From positions 1 through 64,000 of the forward strand of contig CBDDDW010000023.1 in assembly GCA_965226805.1 (NCBI GenBank): a stretch of DNA of 64,000 nucleotides. The letters are read 5' to 3'. Below the pieces are notes generated by a model. It was given only the letters and a program-made list of their open reading frames with translations, made no database searches and had not been told where the DNA came from. A program made the translations under genes and the position numbers. Position 1 is the first letter of the stretch. Each line of letters starts with the position of its first letter. This document shows, in pieces, positions 53,546 to 62,474 of this stretch. The DNA comes from CBDDDW01 sp965226805. Lineage in GTDB: Bacteria; Chloroflexota; Dehalococcoidia; Lucifugimonadales; JAGWBF01.

Positions 53546-53733
53546 ATCTCTAGCCCGTTCGAGGCGAGGCCCTGTTTCCAAGATAAGGAACGACCCAACT
53601 CTCGTGCCCGTTTCTGCCAGAACGCGTGCCGCTTCAACACGGGGTCAGTTTCCGCCACGATCCGGCCAGGGAACATCACTACGGCAACAAGCCCAGATAT
53701 GATTGCCCCTATGCAATGTGCTACAGGCCGCAT
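53542..53733 (-). CDS. Small membrane protein
   Basis: 63 aa from ATG 53733, with GAGGAGG seven bases upstream. A hydrophobic helix (IGAIISGLVAVVMFPG) is followed by a basic helical tail. Coupled to both neighbours by overlaps. Confidence 0.6.
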   Translation of the reverse strand: MRPVAHCIGAIISGLVAVVMFPGRIVAETDPVLKRHAFWQKRARELGRSLSWKQGLASNGLEI

Positions 53734-54029
53734 CTTCGCCTCCTCCCTTCGGCCAGATAGAGGACCCCAGTACACCCAGGATCGTAGAGGTTCCACCCAC
53801 ACTGGACGCAGGCCCACCCGTCCCCCTCATCCCCATTGCTGGGCCGGATACGCGATAGATGCAAATCACCATCAATGCCGCAATGTCCACATCGCTCAGG
53901 TTTGGGAGCTCGGACCCAGGGCCTCTGAGGTGGGGTATATCCCTCATCACCCGTGGCCAGGTAATGGAGAATGTAGGGACGGCCTTCTTCGCCCCGCTGC
54001 CGGTAGAATTCTGGAGATAGTCGGGCCAT
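53721..54029 (-). CDS. Zinc-binding hypothetical protein
   Basis: 102 aa from ATG 54029, with GGAGG upstream. CGHCGIDGD and ACVQCGWN form a CxxC pair, likely one zinc ribbon. The N-terminus (MARLSPEFYRQRGEEGRPY) is unremarkable. Follows the methyltransferase. Confidence 0.55.
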   Translation of the reverse strand: MARLSPEFYRQRGEEGRPYILHYLATGDEGYTPPQRPWVRAPKPERCGHCGIDGDLHLSRIRPSNGDEGDGWACVQCGWNLYDPGCTGVLYLAEGRRRRCGL

Positions 54030-54070
54030 GTAAACCTCCGCTTGATCACAAACCGGGGAGCGACATGGGA

Positions 54071-55441
54071 TCACCGCCCTGTCGGGCTAGCTTCCGCCGG
54101 CATATTAAGCATTGGTGCATCGTCGATAATTCGCTTCCGCGCCATCTCCACGTACTCCGGGTTCAACTCAATCCCAATGAACGACCGCCCATGCCTGAGC
54201 GCAACGACGCCCGTGGTGCCTGATCCGCAGAACGGGTCCAAGACGACAGCGGGCACCGGCTCGGCGTCGTGGTCGCAGGTGGGTTGCCAGCCGGTGGTCG
54301 TAACGTGCTGGACGTACTCCTCGCCTCGTTCACGAGCCGCTTGCCGGAGTAGGGCCAAACGGTTGGCAGTCGACCCTTTCACATACTGCGTATCTGTCTT
54401 GCCATCGTGGGGCGCGTCGTTGCGTTCAGTCACCCGCTCCCAAGGCGCGCCGCAGGTCGGCTGCCATTGCTCGGTAATAACGGCTCCCAGGTCTCCCTTT
54501 CGTGAAGTGCCGTTCCTTCCCGTGTCGCTCCGAGGGTTCGGCGGATTATCACTTCTGCGCGGCCCTTTTCCAGGATTAGTCCGTTCCCGCTCCACGACCC
54601 GCTCCCACGGGTCACCAGTCACGCCGCAGACGCCGCGCTCGCTGGTGCCAGCCAGGATGCACGGCTCGACCAGTTTCTCTGGGTACGTGGCGAAGTGGCT
54701 TCCCTTGAAACTCTGCGTGGCGATGCTCCAGACCGTGCGCTTGTTCGCGCCCATCGCCTGCTGCTCTTCTTTGCTTAGTCGGCCATGCCAATTCCCCACA
54801 TGCTGCTTAGATTGACCAGGTGCTTGGTATTCCTTGTATGGCTCTTCTCGGTGCCTTTGTACTCCACTAGCCGCAGGCTCCCGAATCGCGTCTGCGTCGT
54901 AGAAATATCTGGCCGACTTGCTCAGCAGGAAAACGTACTCATGCGCCCGCGTGGGGCGGTCCCGGACTGATTCTGGCATCGGGTTCGGCTTGTGCCATAT
55001 GCAGTCACTACGCAGCCACCAGCCGTCGGCCTGTAGTGCGAAGGCCACGCGCCAGGGCAGGCCGATCAGGTCTTTGGGCTTGAGGCCAGTCGTGCCAGAG
55101 GGTGGCGCAGTCAAGGTGCCGACGTTGCTCTGCTGTTTGTCGCTGCCCACCGAATGGCTGCCGTCGCCATTCAGCCCCTTACCAGAACCCGCATACGCAT
55201 CCCCCAGGTTCAAAAACAGTACGCCGTCCTTGCGCAGCACCCGCCGCACCTCACGGAACACCTCGACCATGCGCTCGATGTACGCGTCCAGCGTCGGCTC
55301 CAGCCCATAGGCTCCATCCACGCCGTAGTCTCGAAGCGACCAGTAAGGAGGCGATGTCACGACGCAGTGGACAGACTCCGGCTCCATGCCGCGCATGACC
55401 TCGATGGCGTCACCCTGACGGATGTCCCAGGTGGGCATCAC
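54071..55441 (-). CDS. Site-specific DNA methyltransferase (N4-C or N6-A, beta class)
   Basis: 456 aa. The order is beta class, catalytic motif first: VVTSPPYWSLRDYG (~27-40), then the SAM-binding DPFCGSGTTGVVALRHGRSF (~405-424) and GIELNPEYVEMA. It methylates an exocyclic amine in DNA. The middle (~200-390) is long, basic and repetitive (two copies resembling PWERV.ER, and two of GWQPTC or QWQPTC), probably the target-recognition region. No restriction enzyme is nearby, so it is an orphan phage methylase, perhaps against host restriction. Confidence 0.93.
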   Translation of the reverse strand: MMPTWDIRQGDAIEVMRGMEPESVHCVVTSPPYWSLRDYGVDGAYGLEPTLDAYIERMVEVFREVRRVLRKDGVLFLNLGDAYAGSGKGLNGDGSHSVGSDKQQSNVGTLTAPPSGTTGLKPKDLIGLPWRVAFALQADGWWLRSDCIWHKPNPMPESVRDRPTRAHEYVFLLSKSARYFYDADAIREPAASGVQRHREEPYKEYQAPGQSKQHVGNWHGRLSKEEQQAMGANKRTVWSIATQSFKGSHFATYPEKLVEPCILAGTSERGVCGVTGDPWERVVERERTNPGKGPRRSDNPPNPRSDTGRNGTSRKGDLGAVITEQWQPTCGAPWERVTERNDAPHDGKTDTQYVKGSTANRLALLRQAARERGEEYVQHVTTTGWQPTCDHDAEPVPAVVLDPFCGSGTTGVVALRHGRSFIGIELNPEYVEMARKRIIDDAPMLNMPAEASPTGR

Positions 55442-55448
55442 GATATGC

Positions 55449-55634
55449 TCAGCTCCCCAACCCCGGCAGCGTCGCCGCTCCCTGACGGCGCAGGACCATA
55501 TCTATGGGAAGTGGCTCCGTGTATCTGCATTCCGGGTACTGGCTGCAACCCAGGAACTCTTCCTGAGTCTCGCCGTTCACGCGGACCGTCAGGTCCTTCC
55601 CGCACTTCGGGCAAGCCTTCTTGATGTCACTCAT
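55449..55634 (-). CDS. Topoisomerase-type zinc-ribbon protein
   Basis: 61 aa. CPKCGKDLTVR followed by FLGCSQYPECRYTEPLP is the C4 zinc finger found at the end of type IA topoisomerases (zf-C4_Topoisom). It stands alone here, a common phage arrangement. Confidence 0.8.
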   Translation of the reverse strand: MSDIKKACPKCGKDLTVRVNGETQEEFLGCSQYPECRYTEPLPIDMVLRRQGAATLPGLGS

Positions 55635-55669
55635 AGCGCCCCCTCCCTCCGTTTAGCCATTCTTCTAAA

Positions 55670-56398
55670 TCACTGGCCAGGGCCGCCGGGACGCCAATTC
55701 CACACTGGCTCCCCACCAGTTAGTTCCGGTAAGTATGATCCATCCTCCTTATCTGCCCGGACCCACTTTGCCAGGAAGTCCACCTTGCCCTGCCGCTCCA
55801 CTCGCCACACGGCTCCTTCAACAGGATCGACCGCGCCATGGAAGCCTTTCCCAAGTAGAGACATAGCCGTCTGCGTATCCAGGGCTGCATATGCTCCCCT
55901 ATCGTCATGGATCACCATAGGAACGATGAACTCTCCACGGTAGGCCGCCTGCCGTAGCTGCTCGACTGTGGCCCGCCTATTACCCAACATCAGGTCGAAG
56001 CAGACCCAGGGTTCGTGGGGCAGCCTGTACCGGGTCCCGTGAGCCTGAGCCAGCCATTCTCCGACCAGTCTTTCTCCCTCGCGGAGTACGGCCCGAAACC
56101 GCTCTTCCTGCCCCTTGACCCACTCGGCGAATAGCTGATGCATCTCGTAAGGGGATGACACGGCGGGCCAGCCTGCCCGTCCGAGAGCGACGATCTCGCC
56201 ATTGACCATCGCCACAGCGGTGCACGAGCCATCAAGCTTTTCTTGGACGATCACCCGGTCATGCTTGTCCCTGGCTTTGACCGTGCAGATACGGGCCTGC
56301 CCCTCGTGGACATGGTGATCCTTGGGCCCCACCCTGCTATTGGGCAGGTGCCCTATAGAGCCATAGGCTTTGCGTCCAAGAGGTTTAGTCGTCATCAT
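55670..56398 (-). CDS. RNA ligase family protein (Rnl2-like)
   Basis: 242 aa. The nucleotidyltransferase motifs are present: I, EKLDGSCTAVA (the adenylated Lys, ~53-63); IIIa, VCFDLML; IV, VEGAVWRVE; V, DFLAKWVRADKEDG. There is no C-terminal domain, as in many phage members. It would join RNA ends, for instance after tRNA cleavage by host defence. The ATG overlaps the stop of the short ORF upstream (ATGA). Confidence 0.85.
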   Translation of the reverse strand: MMTTKPLGRKAYGSIGHLPNSRVGPKDHHVHEGQARICTVKARDKHDRVIVQEKLDGSCTAVAMVNGEIVALGRAGWPAVSSPYEMHQLFAEWVKGQEERFRAVLREGERLVGEWLAQAHGTRYRLPHEPWVCFDLMLGNRRATVEQLRQAAYRGEFIVPMVIHDDRGAYAALDTQTAMSLLGKGFHGAVDPVEGAVWRVERQGKVDFLAKWVRADKEDGSYLPELTGGEPVWNWRPGGPGQ

Positions 56399-56502
56399 TC
56401 TAGTGATCCCCAGGGCTGGTGTAGGGTGATAGCTTTCACAGCGCCTTCCCTCCGTGCTGCAACTCTCGTCTTTGTTAGTTTCTCCAGGTCACGTTCGGCC
56501 AT
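56395..56502 (-). CDS. Short ORF ending in ASCH-like sequence
   Basis: 35 aa. VKAITLHQPWGSL near its end matches the first strand of ASCH-domain proteins, after which the frame stops, overlapping the RNA ligase start. It begins two bases after the preceding stop. Either a truncated ASCH gene or a tiny coupling peptide. Confidence 0.4.
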   Translation of the reverse strand: MAERDLEKLTKTRVAARREGAVKAITLHQPWGSLE

Positions 56503-56504
56503 GG

Positions 56505-56615
56505 CTACGAACTTCCTTCAGTGCCCTGATAGTCGCTCTCGCCCCGGCGATGTCCTGCGAAGCTCCCACTCTTGCCGATCTGCAGGGATTCTTTCTCTAG
56601 GTCAGCCAGATTCAT
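56505..56615 (-). CDS. Short coupled ORF
   Basis: 36 aa (MNLADLEKESLQIGK...). AAGGAGG lies seven bases before the ATG, and the ATG overlaps the preceding stop (ATGA). No family recognised; it is below normal gene-finder length. Confidence 0.4.
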   Translation of the reverse strand: MNLADLEKESLQIGKSGSFAGHRRGESDYQGTEGSS

Positions 56616-56863
56616 TGGATTGCCTCCTTACGCGCCCATGCCAGGGCTCGGTAGACCGTTCGCTCCATCACCTCGAAAGCCCGGCACACTTCCTCCACCG
56701 TCATACCCCGGCCCAGAGCCTTGGCATACTCCATGTACCGGGCGTCCCGCCTATGACGCTTTATGCTGAAAGGCGAGTCCAGCACACAGGCGGGCAGGCG
56801 GCACTCCAGGCACGATGGCCCCCCATACTCGCAACCATCTTCCATGAGAGCGACCTTCTTCAC
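56612..56863 (-). CDS. Small HTH protein with Cys cluster
   Basis: 83 aa. The N-terminus carries CEYGG and SCLECRLPAC, a possible metal cluster. The C-terminus is a helix-turn-helix (AKALGRGMTVEEVCRAFEVMERTVYRAL), like a sigma region 4. Overlaps the RuvC-like gene by four bases. Probable phage regulator. Confidence 0.7.
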   Translation of the reverse strand: MKKVALMEDGCEYGGPSCLECRLPACVLDSPFSIKRHRRDARYMEYAKALGRGMTVEEVCRAFEVMERTVYRALAWARKEAIQ

Positions 56864-57372
56864 CTTGTTCCATCACCAACCCAGTAGGTAATCCTGGACT
56901 CACGAAGGTGATTCATATGGGCCACGCCCACGGCTATCGCATCCAGGATGTTCTGGTCCAGATCGGCAGCTTCCTTACCGTAAAGCATCTGCACGCCCAT
57001 CCGGATTGCGTCCTTTGCGCTGCCAGAGAGTCCCCTGGGACGAACGGCGGCCGCCACAGTGGATGGATGGTAGGAGTAGAACCCCAGACCCCGATGGGTC
57101 GCCCAGCCCCTTATCCTCCGGAGGAGGACCTGAAGCTCCGGTGCGGGCCTTTTGTTCTCATATCCCGTCACCCACTCGCAGGCCACGTCCTGGATGAGGG
57201 GATAGCCCTGGTGGGCCATCATCTCCAGCCTCTCCAGGATGATAGGAACGCGGGACTCTATGGGGAGCTTTCTATCAGCCGTCATGAGCTTGGCGTCCAC
57301 CAGTTCACCTTCACTGAACAGGGCCGCTCCTGTGCAATAGGTCCCTGGGTCCAACCCCAGAAAGATGGTCAT
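56860..57372 (-). CDS. RuvC-like Holliday junction resolvase
   Basis: 170 aa. The RNase H-fold start is FLGLDPGTYCTGAALF (first Asp at residue 7), with the second acid in VACEWV (~64) and the last in QNILDAIAVGVAH (~143). It would cut branched DNA before packaging. Full length for the family. Confidence 0.85.
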   Translation of the reverse strand: MTIFLGLDPGTYCTGAALFSEGELVDAKLMTADRKLPIESRVPIILERLEMMAHQGYPLIQDVACEWVTGYENKRPAPELQVLLRRIRGWATHRGLGFYSYHPSTVAAAVRPRGLSGSAKDAIRMGVQMLYGKEAADLDQNILDAIAVGVAHMNHLRESRITYWVGDGTR

Positions 57373-57856
57373 TCGGCTTCTCCAGGGGGTTTCCGTTGTC
57401 GTCTCTTCCCTCGCTGTTCCATATCTCCCGCCTCCAGCCCCTTCGGGCGGACCTTCCCGAAGGTCTTAGGTTCATTCTCTTCTTTGGGTTCCTTGTCTTC
57501 TTGTGGTTAACCTTCTATCTTCTGCCGATGGTGAGGAGGGTTCCGAATGGCATAGCGAGGGTAACCCCCGGAGAAATCCGGAGGGCCTCGTTATACCCGG
57601 CGTCTGCCGACGGAGCCGGATGGGACACTCAGGCCCCTACGGTACTCAGCGCTAGCCCGTAGGGTCGGCTGCTGCTTGCGATAGTTTCGCGCTCTACCCC
57701 GGTCTCCCCTCAGCCTTTCGCGCTGGGACGGTGGCTTCGACCGGTTCCCTTCTTGTAGCCACCTACTCTCTACTCCCCGCAACAAGTATCCAGCCAAGCC
57801 AGGGAGCGGACGGACTCTCGCGCCGCCTGCGTGAGGTTCGTATGTTGTAAGCTGAC
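57373..57856. other. Gap with a possible gene remnant
   Basis: 484 bases without a convincing gene. On the minus strand 57372-57506 is open and reads as a plausible acidic then basic peptide (EDKEPKEENEPKTFGKVRP..., RGKRRQRKPPGEAE), overlapping the RuvC-like start (ATGA). It has no start codon except CTG or a late ATG, so it looks like the 3' end of a decayed gene. Confidence 0.4.
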
Positions 57857-59017
57857 CTATTGATCGATAGGCTCCTCCCTCTGAGATTGGCTCACAGCCG
57901 GATATAAGAGCGGCATGTCATTCCTCCTCAACACTCCCCTCAAGGCATCTGCCAGCGCCTCTACCCCGTGCCTCTGGTGGAAGTCGTTGGCGTCCCCCGG
58001 CTCTGGCGGCATCCAGTACGGCAACCCGGTCTGCTTCGCGTACCGCTCTCCTGCTGGCATGGTCACCTTAATGTTGCCGCATACGGGGCAGTAGTCCCGC
58101 TTCTCCCACCCGGTCTCTCCTGCTGGCATGGTCACCTTAATGTTGCCGCATACGGGGCAGTAGTCCCGCTTCTCCCACGCACCGTCCCACCTGTGCTTGC
58201 ACCTGGGGCAGCTATGAAGATCGTGGTCCGCGACCACATACCCCTCCGGCCACCAGTCGTAGGACGCCGCCTGCGGCAGAGCTTGGGCGCTGAAGCACAC
58301 CACCACCTCATCACGCCGGTACAACTGTGCGAGAGCCGCTTGGATACTGAGTCCAGTCGTGTATCCCTCGCAGTACCAACGTGCGAATCCGCGTCCAAGT
58401 CGATGCACAGCGCCCTTTGCACGGCCTCCCGCCAGGTTCCTCTTGGTGCCGTCCGCCTTGATCTCCTGGAGGCTACATAGAGCACCAGTCTTTGCGTCCC
58501 GCATGGGTAAGATCAGGCTGCCCCTTTCGACCAGCGGCACATCCGGGCCGTTTCGGTAATAGTCCCGCTGGGTCACTAGCCCCTGGCCCTCTGGGAAGCC
58601 CTTGTTTGCGAGATAAGGGTGTGCCGAAAATACCGATTCGGCTATCACCTTCTCCGCAAATGAAGCCGCTTCCCTGTGCATCCGTTCTGCCTCGGCGTCT
58701 TCCCGTGCTTGATCCTCAGCACGCCGCCGCTTCTCATCCGGATTGACCGGGGGCCCTACTGGGGCCTCTCCCTTCCATCCATGGGTCTTCGCCTCGTGGT
58801 AGAGGGTCCTGATGGTGATCCCGCCAGTCGGCTTGATGGACCGCCATACAACTCTGGCGTCCGTGGCCTCATATCGGTCCGACTGCCTGGACCATATGTT
58901 CCACAGATCGAAACCTGCATCCCCCAGCTCCGACTTGATGGCCATACCGATCTGGACCCACGTCTCACGGTCGTCGGCGGGGATTGAGTAGAGGGCGGCG
59001 GTAAGAGTGTCAGTCAC
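57857..59017 (-). CDS. Phage primase (PriCT and Toprim-like)
   Basis: 386 aa from GTG 59017 (GTGA overlap with the helicase stop); ATG 59038 is also in frame. The PriCT-2-type helical domain is DTLTAALYSIPADDRETWVQIGMAIKS (~2-28 on). The Toprim-like part has LILPMRDAKTGALCSLQEI, WYCEGYTTGLSIQAAL and YVVADHDLHSCPRC. A zinc ribbon (CPRC..CPVC) lies near residue 290, and its second half is repeated exactly (see the 69-bp repeat). It makes primers for phage DNA replication. Confidence 0.85.
   Translation of the reverse strand: MTDTLTAALYSIPADDRETWVQIGMAIKSELGDAGFDLWNIWSRQSDRYEATDARVVWRSIKPTGGITIRTLYHEAKTHGWKGEAPVGPPVNPDEKRRRAEDQAREDAEAERMHREAASFAEKVIAESVFSAHPYLANKGFPEGQGLVTQRDYYRNGPDVPLVERGSLILPMRDAKTGALCSLQEIKADGTKRNLAGGRAKGAVHRLGRGFARWYCEGYTTGLSIQAALAQLYRRDEVVVCFSAQALPQAASYDWWPEGYVVADHDLHSCPRCKHRWDGAWEKRDYCPVCGNIKVTMPAGETGWEKRDYCPVCGNIKVTMPAGERYAKQTGLPYWMPPEPGDANDFHQRHGVEALADALRGVLRRNDMPLLYPAVSQSQREEPIDQ
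58046..58178. repeat. Tandem duplication in primase gene
   Basis: Two identical 64-base copies (58046-58109 and 58115-58178), 69 bases apart. In the protein 23 residues (WEKRDYCPVCGNIKVTMP...) are doubled in frame, so the CxxC half-site appears twice. Perfect identity means a recent event or an assembly artefact. Confidence 0.9.
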
Positions 59018-60512
59018 GCTGCTTTCCCCTTCCACCATCTGATCAGGTTCGACTGCACCTTGCGCCTCACACGCTCGTCCACCGGTCCTTCGCAGAGATC
59101 GAGGGCAAGGCTCCGGGGCGGCCACGCATCATAGATGCCCTTGTAGTAACCGCCTGCCGTTTTTCGGGCTGCCACCCAATCGCCGTCATTGCGTTCCAGC
59201 GCCAGACGGCATACCTGCTGCCATGTCCAAAGCCGGTCTTCCTTCCACCGCCGTGACCCAGGCCCCGTTGACACTGCCTCCATGCGTCCCGCCGCTACCT
59301 CCACCCCAGACCGCCGCTTCCTCTCACGTCCACAGGATGGGCAAGTCTCCATTCCAGGCAGCAGCACATACCCGCATCGGCACACCACCTCCAGCCGCTC
59401 TCGCCCTTCCCGGCGGGTCACATCCTGACGCTTTCCGTCGTCAAGCCGCTCGCACCCCTCGGCGAAGAAGTCCATCATTTCCTCGTAGAACCCGTGGACG
59501 TTCCCCGCGAAGTCCAACACCAGGGCGAACTCCTTGCCTGGGGAAGGGCGCATTACCCGCCCTATCTGCTGGATATGGGCCGCCAGGCTCTTGCGGTAGG
59601 GGCGGGCCCCAATTAGGCACAGCACATCGGGAACGTCGAATCCTTTGGCAAGCGCCTCGCAGCTCACCAGACCTTGAATCCTTCCAGAGCGGAAAGCATC
59701 AATGAGCCGCTGCCGGTGGGCATCGTCCTTGTCCCTGTAGGAAATCTGGCGGAAGTCATAGCCCGCAGCCTGAAAGGCCCGGCACATCTCCTCTCCGTGG
59801 GCCACCGTCGCGCTGAAGGCTATCGTCTTTACCGGACCTCCAAAGTGCTGCGCTGTCTTCTCCTGCCACTCCGATACTATGTCCCCAACAATCTTCGCCC
59901 CTCGCCTCTCCACCTCCCGGTCCAACCATTCTCCCGACTTGTTCCGAGCCGCTCCGTCCATGTCGATCTCGCGGGCCGCGTACACCTTCAGTGGCGCTAG
60001 CCATCCCTCCGAGATCAGCTTGTCCGTGGTGGTCACGTTGACCACGTTGGTGTAGGTCTGGCCCAGGCCCTTCGTGAAGGGCGTCGCAGTCAGCCCGATT
60101 ACTGGCTTCTCCACGGACCGGATGAACTCCAGGGTCGCCTTTCTCTGGGTATGGGCTTCGTCCACAATGATCAGGTCCAGATCAGGCCAGAACCCACGCT
60201 TCTCTATCGTCTGGGCGGAGCATACCTGCACCGGAAATCCACGCCCGAAGGTGTTCCCCCCTGGGCCACCCCGTGGGGAATCCCCAGCTCGTAGAACCGC
60301 TGGCTGGTCTGGGTCACCAGGGCCACACGGTCCGCTATGAAGGCGCTCTTCGACCCCTTCTCCAGCGCCTCCTTGATAAGATGGGCAGCAGACAGGGTCT
60401 TACCCGATCCGGTGGGAGCGCACAAAATCTGCCTCAGATGCCCCTCACGGAGCCCTTGCCGCAGCCCTTCCACGCTCTCCCCTTGGTAGTCTCGAAGCTC
60501 AATGCCCGGCAT
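59014..60512 (-). pseudogene. Superfamily 2 DNA helicase, frameshifted
   Basis: The 5' frame (ATG 60512) has the Walker A, CAPTGSGKTLSAAHL, and GSKSAFIADRVALV. It loses the family at ~60250. The next frame resumes at N-T-F-G-R-G-F-P-V-QVCSAQTIEK, with IIVDEAHTQRK (DEAH), GLTATPF, AFSATVAHGEEM, and GRVMRPSPGKEF, then a Cys4 zinc part (CRCGYVLLPGMETCPSC) to the stop. About 500 aa when joined. One G is missing from the GGGGGG run. The same run (G GGG GGA) is also a slippery heptamer. Confidence 0.85.
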
Positions 60513-61680
60513 TCTTATCCTCGTGGGAGACCTGCTCGGACTCCATCGCAACCAATTCCCCTAACCCGTTGCCCAGCCGAACCAGCAGCCGATCGTCTTG
60601 AATGTCCTGGATGAACCCTTGCTCTCCCTGATCGGTGACCACATACGCCCCTACCCGGAAGCCGTCCAGCCATTGGGACGCTTCGTAAGTGCCCACATCA
60701 GTCGCCAGGTAGTCTCCGATGTCCTCGCGCGATTCCGCCTCCCAACCGTCCGGATCATCCACATACTCAAAGGTGTCTACCTCTTCGGGTTCCATCTCTC
60801 GGGAATGGTGTCCGTCTGCCGGGGCCTGATACACGGGACCTGGAGCGATGGCCTCCTGCCGGGGCGTCTCCTTCACGTTGCCTCCCACGCGCTTCAGCAC
60901 GGCACGTAGCCCCTTGTTCTCTGTCAACACGTCGTTGTACTTCGTCTGCCACTCCCCGACCGAGCCCTTCAGCACCCTTATCTGCTCCCGGTATCGGTTG
61001 AACATCTCCTCCCGCACTGCTTCCACCGGCGAAGACTCCCGCTCCATGAAAGCCAGCCTTTGTTCAAGCTCCTCGATCTGCGCCGCCTTCTCCTCAACTT
61101 CCGTCCTGAGCGCGTCCACCAGGGCTTCCAGCTTCTCGGTGCGGGTCGGTCCCTTCGGTTTCTCCGGCACACCAAGAACCTTTGCGGCGGCAGCCTTCGG
61201 AGACAACTCTCCGGAGCGCGTCTGTTCGCTAAGTCCACCTTCCTGTGCAACCTTCGCTTGCTGGATGGTTTTGGTGCTTGTACCAGCGGCGGCGGCCATC
61301 TCCTGCTCTGTAACAGGAGATGGAAAATAGGAACCCGGTTCCGATTTTCCAGGACGCCCACGTTCGGCCCACTCGTAGCAGGCCACAACGCACGCCGCTC
61401 GCTGTCCTGGTGTAAGGTGGCGGCGGTCTCCGTTGCGCCGAATCACGTACCCAACGGGATCGTCCCCCAGGAATTCTCTGCACACCAACTCCAGCTCAAT
61501 CCCCACTTCTACAGCCGCCCGGTAGCGGTGCCATCCGTCCAGCACTTTCCCGTCCAGCAGGACGATCAGCGGGTCGGCTACCCCGTGCTCACGCACTGAC
61601 TCAACGAACTCCCGGAAGTCGTTCTCCGGCATGTCTCCCCAGGCCACGCTTAGCAGATGTCGTTCTAGTTGCGCCGTCAT
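60499..61680 (-). CDS. ParB/sulfiredoxin-like nuclease domain protein
   Basis: 393 aa from ATG 61680, chosen for the ATGA overlap; a longer start at 61719 is possible. Residues ~10-130 are ParB-like: FREFVESVREHGVADPLIV, LDGWHRYRAAVEVG, GYVIRRNGDRRHLTPGQRA. An HTH follows (TEQEMAAAAGTSTKTIQQAKV), then a coiled coil (~185-270) and a C-terminal SH3-like part (VGAYVVTDQGEQGFIQDIQDDRLLVRL). Such proteins act in phage replication or regulation; the real role is unknown. Confidence 0.85.
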   Translation of the reverse strand: MTAQLERHLLSVAWGDMPENDFREFVESVREHGVADPLIVLLDGKVLDGWHRYRAAVEVGIELELVCREFLGDDPVGYVIRRNGDRRHLTPGQRAACVVACYEWAERGRPGKSEPGSYFPSPVTEQEMAAAAGTSTKTIQQAKVAQEGGLSEQTRSGELSPKAAAAKVLGVPEKPKGPTRTEKLEALVDALRTEVEEKAAQIEELEQRLAFMERESSPVEAVREEMFNRYREQIRVLKGSVGEWQTKYNDVLTENKGLRAVLKRVGGNVKETPRQEAIAPGPVYQAPADGHHSREMEPEEVDTFEYVDDPDGWEAESREDIGDYLATDVGTYEASQWLDGFRVGAYVVTDQGEQGFIQDIQDDRLLVRLGNGLGELVAMESEQVSHEDKNAGH

Positions 61681-62474
61681 GTCAGCCAGACTCCTTCTTT
61701 CGTATCCAAACTGAGCCATAGCCTATGTGCCGCTATGTGTATCTCGTGGGCAACGGGGGTAAAGGCTTGACGGCATTGGTACTGGAGCCCTTCACCCGAC
61801 TCTTTGGGCAGGCGCACAACGTAGGCAGCCGCCACGTCCTCTCCGGTCAACGCCTCGATGGCCACGGCATAGGCCGCCACTTGATAGGCGTGTTCGTCGT
61901 ACACACCCTTGGACCTCTTCCAGTCCACGACCACCAGCCGCCCGTCGGCGTCACGGGCTACCAGATCAACGGTGCCCGCGTATGCGTATATCGGATGCCA
62001 GACGGGATACTCCGTGGCTTCTATGGTTAGGCGGTAGTCGGACACCATCTCCAGCGCCCCATATACAGCAGGGACCAACTCCTCGGGGATATCAGGGTCG
62101 CCGCCCTGGAGAAGCTCTGCTATCAGCCTGTGGGCCGCCTTGCCAGCATCGGCGGCCTCGTCCTTAGTCCGATAGATGCGGTCCTTGGCGCACTCAAGAA
62201 CACCGTTTACCCAGAGCGTGTAATCGACGCCGTTGAGGGGCCTTGCTGCGTAGGAATGCAGCTCCTCGCCGACCTTCTCCATGGCGTCCTTGCGGGCATA
62301 GCCCATGAACTTCCCGGATTTGCCGTCGTCGATGACCTTCTGGATTGTCGTCACCGAGGGTAGGAGCTCGTCGTAGCCGCTTACCCTATACCAGTGCTGC
62401 TTGTGCTTCTCCACGAGCTCGATCGTGACATCCCGGTATTGGGATAAGAGCTGTAGGCTGGTTCTAGTTAGCAT
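61677..62474 (-). CDS. PD-(D/E)XK nuclease (RecB/Cas4-like exonuclease)
   Basis: 265 aa from ATG 62474, overlapping the preceding gene. The nuclease core is IEATEYPVWHPIYAYAGTVDLVA (Glu and Asp), followed by RLVVVDWKRSKGVYDEHAYQVAAYA, which holds D-x-K and the Gln-Tyr motif. Paired with the annealing protein upstream it makes a two-gene recombination module, as in lambda Exo/Beta. Confidence 0.88.
   Translation of the reverse strand: MLTRTSLQLLSQYRDVTIELVEKHKQHWYRVSGYDELLPSVTTIQKVIDDGKSGKFMGYARKDAMEKVGEELHSYAARPLNGVDYTLWVNGVLECAKDRIYRTKDEAADAGKAAHRLIAELLQGGDPDIPEELVPAVYGALEMVSDYRLTIEATEYPVWHPIYAYAGTVDLVARDADGRLVVVDWKRSKGVYDEHAYQVAAYAVAIEALTGEDVAAAYVVRLPKESGEGLQYQCRQAFTPVAHEIHIAAHRLWLSLDTKEGVWLT

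Noticed and set aside
57591..57797. 68-residue minus-strand TTG frame
   Set aside because: No ribosome site, very Arg-rich shadow-like content, no family match.
60240..60260. Programmed frameshift in helicase
   Set aside because: G-GGG-GGA is a slippery heptamer, but the short product would cut the helicase in half; a lost G is simpler. The possibility is not excluded.
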